DNA of 64,000 nucleotides. It comes from Maratus speciosus (Eukaryota; Arthropoda; Arachnida; Araneae; Salticidae). Made by a program: the position numbers and the translations under genes. Where the stretch lies: contig OZ010790.1 of NCBI GenBank assembly GCA_963932465.1, forward strand, positions 98,486,363-98,550,362, given 5' to 3'. Shown here piece by piece: positions 58,225-64,000 of this stretch; within the stretch, counting starts at the first letter, position 1; each line of letters starts with the position of its first letter. The notes beneath the pieces were generated by a model, which saw only the letters and a list, made by a program, of their open reading frames with translations, ran no database searches and was not told the origin of the DNA.

Positions 58225-60759
58225 AAACACAGAACATGCGGCCCAATGGCTGCGTTAGTTTTAGCCTAAAGTGTTGGATGGGGCCCGCTATCTTTGTTCT
58301 CAACGAGTTCGTCAAAAAAGAGTCACGCTGGCCGCAAAGAAGCTGCAATACAACTGGTCGTAAATACATGAATATAACCACAATCATGCCACTAACTTTT
58401 TACCAAAACTGCTAGACAGCCTCAAACTGGCCACATTTACTCTTTTAATGGCCATTAAAAACAAAATATAGCCAGAAGCTAGCCGTAGTCCTGTCATTTC
58501 TGATTGTCAATAATTAAATGTAGCCAAAAGCTGCCCCTAAAAAAAGCCTTATATGATTTTGGTTTCTTTAAAATGTCAAAATTTGTTCTGTAATAACTAT
58601 CTGTATCTGTAATCTGTAATCTGTACTTGTTGGAATATTATTTAAATGATAAAGTGTTTTTGCATGAAAAACAAATATATTAATAATCATTTAGGTACAC
58701 TTAAAAAAAAATTATAAATTTACTTATGTTGAACTTTTACAAAAATTTCCAAAACACAATATTGACAGTGAATTTTTTAATTTGTTTATTTATTCAATTA
58801 TATATTTTTAAAAATTATATGTAATGCGATTTTAAATAGTTGCATTTCATATACATTTTAAAAGTATTAATTGCAAAAATAAACTAATTAATTCGCAACA
58901 AATACACGGTTTACGGCCGCATGACGTATTCGTCGCGGCCATGGTGAGTTAAGGCCATTTGTAGCCAACAATACTGTACCCTAAGTGACGCGCCACTTAT
59001 TGCGGAAGGTATCACCGAACCGTATACGGTTCAGCAGCGAGAAAACTGTTGCGTTTATTTTACCCGTCATCATTGAGGGGCGGTTTCTGGCAAGCATATA
59101 ATGATCCATCATCGTTTAGAAAGTAGAAGGCTAATATAACCTAACCCGCATATTTATTTAAAGAGTAAATGTATTTTCTCTTCATTTCTTTAAGTAAGCT
59201 TAATTATTTTTAATGCGGCTTTTATTAAAAATATAGACACGTTATGAGATTTATATTTAAAGGAGTAAAATAAATTGGTTATTTTTTTTAGTTTTAAAAT
59301 ATTTAAGGAATATATATATACCGGGTGTCCCAAAAATGACTGATGGATTTTAAAATTCAATAACTTCCAAACGATGACAGATATTTAAAAAATTCTTGCA
59401 GGAGGGTTATGTATTATGTCAGGAGTTTTTGTACTGTGATTCTTGGATTTAGCTCTAATTTCAAAGTATAGATGGCGCTGGGAGCAATAGGCGCTCAGTC
59501 CAGATCCGATTTTTGGTACTTAGGGATCATTTTAATCTCATGTTTTCGCATGGAAGAAGAGAGAGGCCGAAAAATCGAGCCTGGATTTAGCGGTTATTGC
59601 TTGTAGCGCCATCTATCGATGCTATTTGTAACTAAAACTGAGAATCGCAGAATAAAAACTCCTGACATCTTACATAACACTCCTGCAAGAATTTTTTTAA
59701 TATCTGCCTACGGAATTTTAAAATCCATCAGTCATTTTGGGGACACCCGGTAGATAGAAATGTAATAAACATTTACATAATGTAAAACAATATTTCCAAA
59801 CTATGCTTCGATATCTTTGCATGAATATATTTTTTATCGTCACACCGAAAACAATAAATGAATCATTTTTTCTATTTTATTATTTTTTTATTGATTTTAA
59901 TAGCCAAAATAAACAGACTACAAATTCATAGGAAAGACATCTGAATCGGAACAATACAAAATAGTTAATTATAGTAAGATGCATTCATTGGGAATGCATA
60001 TTATACAAAACATTTAATAGCGATTTCATGATAAATGTGAATTTATTTATATATTTTTCAAGTTGCATGAAAAAATATTTGTCATATATAAAAGAAAGAA
60101 TGTCACTTTGATTGTTCCAACAAGCACTTATTGTTGAACGTGAGAGAGAAAACGGAAAAGGGAATTACGTTGTTTCTAAAGCATAAATTTTTAACGCCAT
60201 TTGAAATATATTTCATGTAAAATAAAATACTAGAAGATTTAAAAGTTCTGAATTCAATTTAAAGGGAAAAAAAGAAATAAATTCCTTGTCTCAATTAAAT
60301 ACCTAACAATTTATGTATATTTATTTGTACCATTATTTTAGTGATAAAAAATACAGATAATATCACACCATAAAATGAAATGTCAAGACACAAATGTTAG
60401 ACACATGTCAATGTCACTCAATGTTAAGTAAAACAGAAGAATTGTAGAACAAGTTTAGATTTTTTTAATCTGGATTCTTGCATCTGAATAAGAATATAAT
60501 CAAATTTGTGTGTTTAAAAATGAAAGGACTTAGTCAACATGAGTCGAAAAACGTTTGAGCCTAGCTAGCAGTTTTGGTAAAATGTTAGTGGTATGATTGT
60601 GGGCATTTTCATGTATTTACGGCCAATTGTATTGCGGCTTCATTGTGGCCAGCGTGACACTTTTTTGATGAACCCGTTAAGGACAAAGATAGCTGGCCCC
60701 CATCCAACATTTTGGGCCAAAGCTAACTCAGCCATCAATGATCCACACGTTCTGTGTTT
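58225..60759. mobile_element. 2.5-kb element with ~200-bp inverted ends
   Basis: The left end 58225-58420 and right end 60566-60759 are inverted: aaacacagaac at the tip, 'gttggatggggcccgctatc' versus '…ggggccagctatc', 'gtcacgctggccgcaa', 'catgccactaac' and 'accaaaactgctag'. No transposase is visible; a 430-bp MITE is nested at 59321-59750. The target-site duplication is not evident. Most of 58430-59320 and 59755-60560 is AT-rich and gene-free. Confidence 0.65.
59321..59750. mobile_element. 430-bp mariner-like palindromic MITE
   Basis: CCGGGTGTCCCAAAAATGAC at 59321 is mirrored at 59750, and inverted similarity extends about 150 bp inward ('attcttgcaggag', 'tgtcaggagttttt', 'agatggcgct'). TA flanks both ends (59319-59320 and 59751-59752). 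Confidence 0.85.
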
Positions 60760-60964
60760 GTCGTGTTCATTATGCCAAGCATTGTGTTGAGAAAAATTTC
60801 AAAAAAATCCAAGATAAGAAAATTATAATATTTTTTAAAAGTAATAAATAATTATTAATATATTTTTTATGCAAAAACATTTTATCATTTAAGCAATCTT
60901 CCAACAAGTATGTTTTACAAAACAAATTTTGAATTTATGCTTAATAATGTATGTAATATTAACA

Positions 60965-62728
60965 TACTAGCGAACTTGCCCGGCGTTGCCCGGGTACATC
61001 AAAAAACAGCAGGAATTACGAAAAAGCTCTGAAAATCACAATAAGATATCGCGAAAAAATTTTGAAAATAGAAAAAAATATATATTGTGTTCGAAGATTG
61101 CATGTTGATTCCTTTCATTAATGTGGAAAAATAGTAGCAAATCGCTAAAATACACTAAAAATCCCACACAAAATACACTAAAAATCCCACACAAAATACA
61201 CTAAAAATCACATACAAAATTCCCGAAAAATTCGAAAATTGCTATACGAAATCCGAATAAACTTTATTGAAATGAGGGCAGAATGTACTTTAAGTGAAAA
61301 ATGGAATGTCAAAAATTGCAGCAGATCGCGAAGAAATCTAAAAATCGCATTAAAAATCACAAAAGGTTCAAAAATCACGAAAGTCAAAATTTACTATAAT
61401 TGGTTAAAAGTTTCAAATCTAATTCCTTTGACCTGTGGGCTCTCTTAAAATTTATGTTTTGGAAATCATGCTAAGCATTAGATCATGCATAGCTGCCAAT
61501 TTTTACGCTTTTTTCATACCACTAAAATTTTATAGTAAATGTTGTCTTATTTAATCATCGAAATCTCACGATCAGAGAAGACGAAAATATCTATTAAATT
61601 TTAGTGGTAGCAAAAAAGCGTAAAGTTTGGCAGCTATGGATCATGTTACTTTTATTCGTAATTAATTTACTTGGCCTTCCTTAAATATAATTAATTCCTT
61701 AAGTTAATATTAGTTTTTGTTGCATTAAAATATCTCAATTTGTTGATTTTCTGTAAGCAAGTAAACCCTATTGTTTTACAGTGGAAGTCTATGGGAATTT
61801 GGCTAAATATTAGAGATATCGCCAAGTTGGCGTCACTTTTGGCAACTAATTTTGGTCGCGAAATTTGGCGATATATCGCCAAGTTGGCGACAAACTTGGC
61901 GTTATTTGGCGACAGAACTGGATCCCCCCTACGGTAACCCTCCCCCCGCATTATACGTATGGAGATGCATTACATGCTGTTCAATAATCGCATAAAAAAT
62001 TCGCTAAAAATTCAAAAATTGCTGTACAAATTCCGGATGAACTTTTTAAAAAAGAGAATAAAATTTACTATATTGGGTTAAAAGAAAGAAACCGTATTCT
62101 TTTTCCTAATGTGGAAAAATCGAATTAATATAATCCCTTAAGTAAATATTAGTTTTTGTTGCATTAAAATATCTCAATTTGTTGATTTTCTGTAAGCAAG
62201 TAATCCATATTGTTTTACAATGGAAGTCTATGGGAATTTGGCGAAATATTACAGATATCGCCAAGTTGGCGATATACCGCCAAGTTGGCGACTAACTTAG
62301 CGGCATTTGACGACAGAACTGTGTCCCTCTACAGTAACCTTCTTATAGGTATGGAAATGCATTAAATGTTGTTCAATAATTGCATAAAAAATTCGCTAAA
62401 AATTCAAAAATCGCTGCACGATATCCGAATAAACTTTTTTGAAAAGAGAACAAAATTTACTACATTGGGTTAAGAGAAAAAAACCATATTCTTCTCACTT
62501 ATATGGAAAAATCGCCTCGAAACTTAAAAAAGTGCTAAAAATCGCATAAAAAATTAAATTAAAAAAAATCTAATCAAAAAATCGAAAATCGGGCTTCGAG
62601 GGGCAAAACTTCATATATAGACGTACCTTTTCCCCAAATTTTGTAGCTCTACGTGCAGTGGTCTCTTCAGAACACCGTGGACACACTCACTCACTCACAC
62701 ACAAACTTCTTTCTTTATTACTAGGGGG
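60965..62728. mobile_element. Helitron-like/dispersed element between two CTAG sites, with internal direct duplication
   Basis: It starts tactagcgaacttgcccggc and ends cacacacaaacttctttctttattactag near 62725. Inside, 61695-62130 and 62140-62530 are direct repeats of about 440 bp sharing 'gttttt gttgcattaaaata', 'gtggaagtctatgggaattt', repeated tcgccaagttggcg, 'atgcattaca/aatg' and 'aaattcgctaaaaattcaa'. A third copy begins near 63800. Most short frames here are chance. Confidence 0.5.
61488..61640. mobile_element. ~150-bp palindromic MITE nested in the preceding element
   Basis: The ends catagctgccaa..ttttacgctttttt and the inverse '…aaaaaagcgtaaa.tttggcagctatg' are almost perfect, with 'accactaaaatttta' mirrored further in. 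Flanking 'gatcatg' and 'gatcatg' (61481 and 61639) could be its duplication. Confidence 0.65.
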
Positions 62729-63799
62729 CTCGGCCCCCTACGAGCTACGCTCGCCAACCCCCGTCCAGACACCGCAGACTCTAAATGCACGCTAATTTGA
62801 TCGGCTTTAAAAAGATTACGAAAGATTGAATTATAATTTAAAAAACAGTGGCGATCACCCTATAAACAAATTTCTATTCATTTATCGTTGATTGGGGAAT
62901 TTTAACGCCAAATCCGCTGCGGTACTACTTAATTATCCTGTCGATCAATTTCGCCAAATTATATAAATAGCCATACTACTCGCCAAATTATACAAATTGA
63001 TATAATTTTTATTTTAAATAACGAAAGAACAAATAAATTCGTACAACATTAATAAAAACACAAATAAAACTTCAAAATAAAAATAACTTGATGACGTATA
63101 ATTTCTCCTAAGACTTCTAATGCATGTTAATGAATTTATTATTTTACAATACCCTTTCTCTTTTAAAATTCACGTGTATACTTTTTATGACGTAATTTTT
63201 AATAAGTTCCTGCTTTTTATATGTAATTATTTAATTCTAATTTGAAAGTTTTTTTCCTGTTTATAATAGTCACGTGTAAATAAATTTTTAATTTGAAGCA
63301 AACATTATTGCTTGCGCTTTTTATACAGTTGGCAACAGTTTAAATTAGTACAATTTTCTGAAATCTGTAAAAAATATTTGCTGAAAATGCTGAAAATTTG
63401 AATTTAAAATAGAAATAAAACCTGAAAAAATGAGTCAAAATAAAAAAATTAATGCAATCTGCACTCCGGCAAATTCTAACGCATAAAATGATCTAAAAAT
63501 GATTACGCTGCCATGTATAGTTTTTGCTGCTATAAAACTTTTTTAGTGGAACGATTTTGTCCAACTTTAGCATTAAATAACTCTTAAAATAATTCTTCGA
63601 TTTGAAAACTGTCTGCATCAGCGTGTTTATCAAACATTTCTGTATAAAACCACCGATTTTCATATTTTTGTATGCATTATTTTTGTTAATATTAACGAAG
63701 AAAGGCCTCCGGTCACAAAAAAATCAAAACCGGCGGCGGCGGCGGTGACAGCGGTAGTTACTTTTTTTTAGAATAGAGAGGTTATACAAGTGTTTTATT
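62729..63799. repeat. Start of a second CTAG-type element and inverted repeat segment
   Basis: The stretch 62729-62775 has an inverted GC-rich tip (ggggctcggccccc, cgagctacgctcg). 62780-63490 is AT-rich without a gene. 63500-63785 is the inverted partner of 57525-57840 and contains a (ggc)5 tract near 63731. Confidence 0.5.
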
Positions 63800-64000
63800 A
63801 TAAATATTAGTTTTTGTTGCATTAAAATATCTCGACTTGTTGATTTTCTGTAAGCAAGTAATCCATATTGGTTTACAATGGAAGTCTATAGGAATTTGGC
63901 GAAATATTAGAGATATCGCCAAGGTAGCGTCACTTTTGGTGACTCATTTCGGTCGCCAAATTTGGCGATAAAGCGTCAAGTTGGCGTCATTTGGCGACAG
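63800..64000 (+). repeat. Third copy of the tcgccaagttggcg repeat, cut by the window edge
   Basis: It is homologous to 61705-61915 and 62155-62310 ('gttgattttctgtaagcaag', 'tggaagtctat', 'tatcgccaa'), and stops at the end of the window. Confidence 0.7.

Overview
The window looks like a transposon graveyard from an AT-rich animal genome. The element types present (Ty1/copia and BEL/Pao retrotransposons, pogo/Tigger and hAT-like DNA elements, microsatellite-bearing Helentron-like repeats) suggest an arthropod, possibly an arachnid, but nothing fixes the species. I see no intact host gene, no rRNA and no convincing functional tRNA. Every open frame that I can assign belongs to a decayed mobile element. 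Most of the window resolves into nested insertions whose boundaries are shown by terminal inverted repeats (TIRs), target-site duplications (TSDs), interrupted coding frames or a related uninterrupted copy elsewhere in the window.

Left part (1-13.6 kb): partial dispersed repeats occupy 1-2.8 kb. From 3121 to 13629 lies a 10.5-kb block bounded by a 14-bp hAT-type TIR and a perfect 8-bp TSD (atgtatat). Its two arms carry the same G/C-homopolymer-rich satellite in opposite orientation, and a 148-bp satellite lies between them. Inserted in its right-arm satellite is a 4.45-kb TIR element (7538-11982) with a broken transposase-like gene (9176-11670). A 1.05-kb GGGCC-rich element with a perfect 12-bp TSD (8073-9124) is inserted just upstream of that gene.

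Middle (13.6-24.2 kb): a pogo-like MITE, a 2.4-kb CTAG-ending microsatellite-bearing element, the remains of an unnamed gene family on the minus strand (about 17200-17860), and a 3-kb hAT-like element with a perfect TSD (18329-21313).

Centre (24.2-41.0 kb): a second nest. A 76-bp-TIR, MULE-like element (24208-41019) contains a full-length but dead minus-strand copia element (25769-39997, 5-bp TSD acata). The copia integrase gene is split by a 7.43-kb insertion with GC-rich ends (28514-35944, 13-bp TSD). Inside that lies an AT-rich segment with GTGACGTCAC-rich ends, which itself holds a satellite array, a MITE and an inverted pair of tRNA-like sequences. The copia 5' LTR is split by a Helentron-like 1.58-kb element.

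Right part (41-64 kb): a decayed pogo/Tigger element, a second copia (plus strand, one frame with three stops, 3' truncated in the RT), a hAT-like 1.1-kb element, a minus-strand BEL/Pao remnant split by a second copy of the CTAG element, a 1.47-kb near-palindrome with a TAA TSD, several MITEs, and a Helitron-like direct-repeat region running off the right edge.

Nothing here looks like a working operon or pathway. The information lies in the order of insertions, and in two composite blocks (3121-13629 and 28514-35944) whose overall architecture I cannot assign to a standard class.
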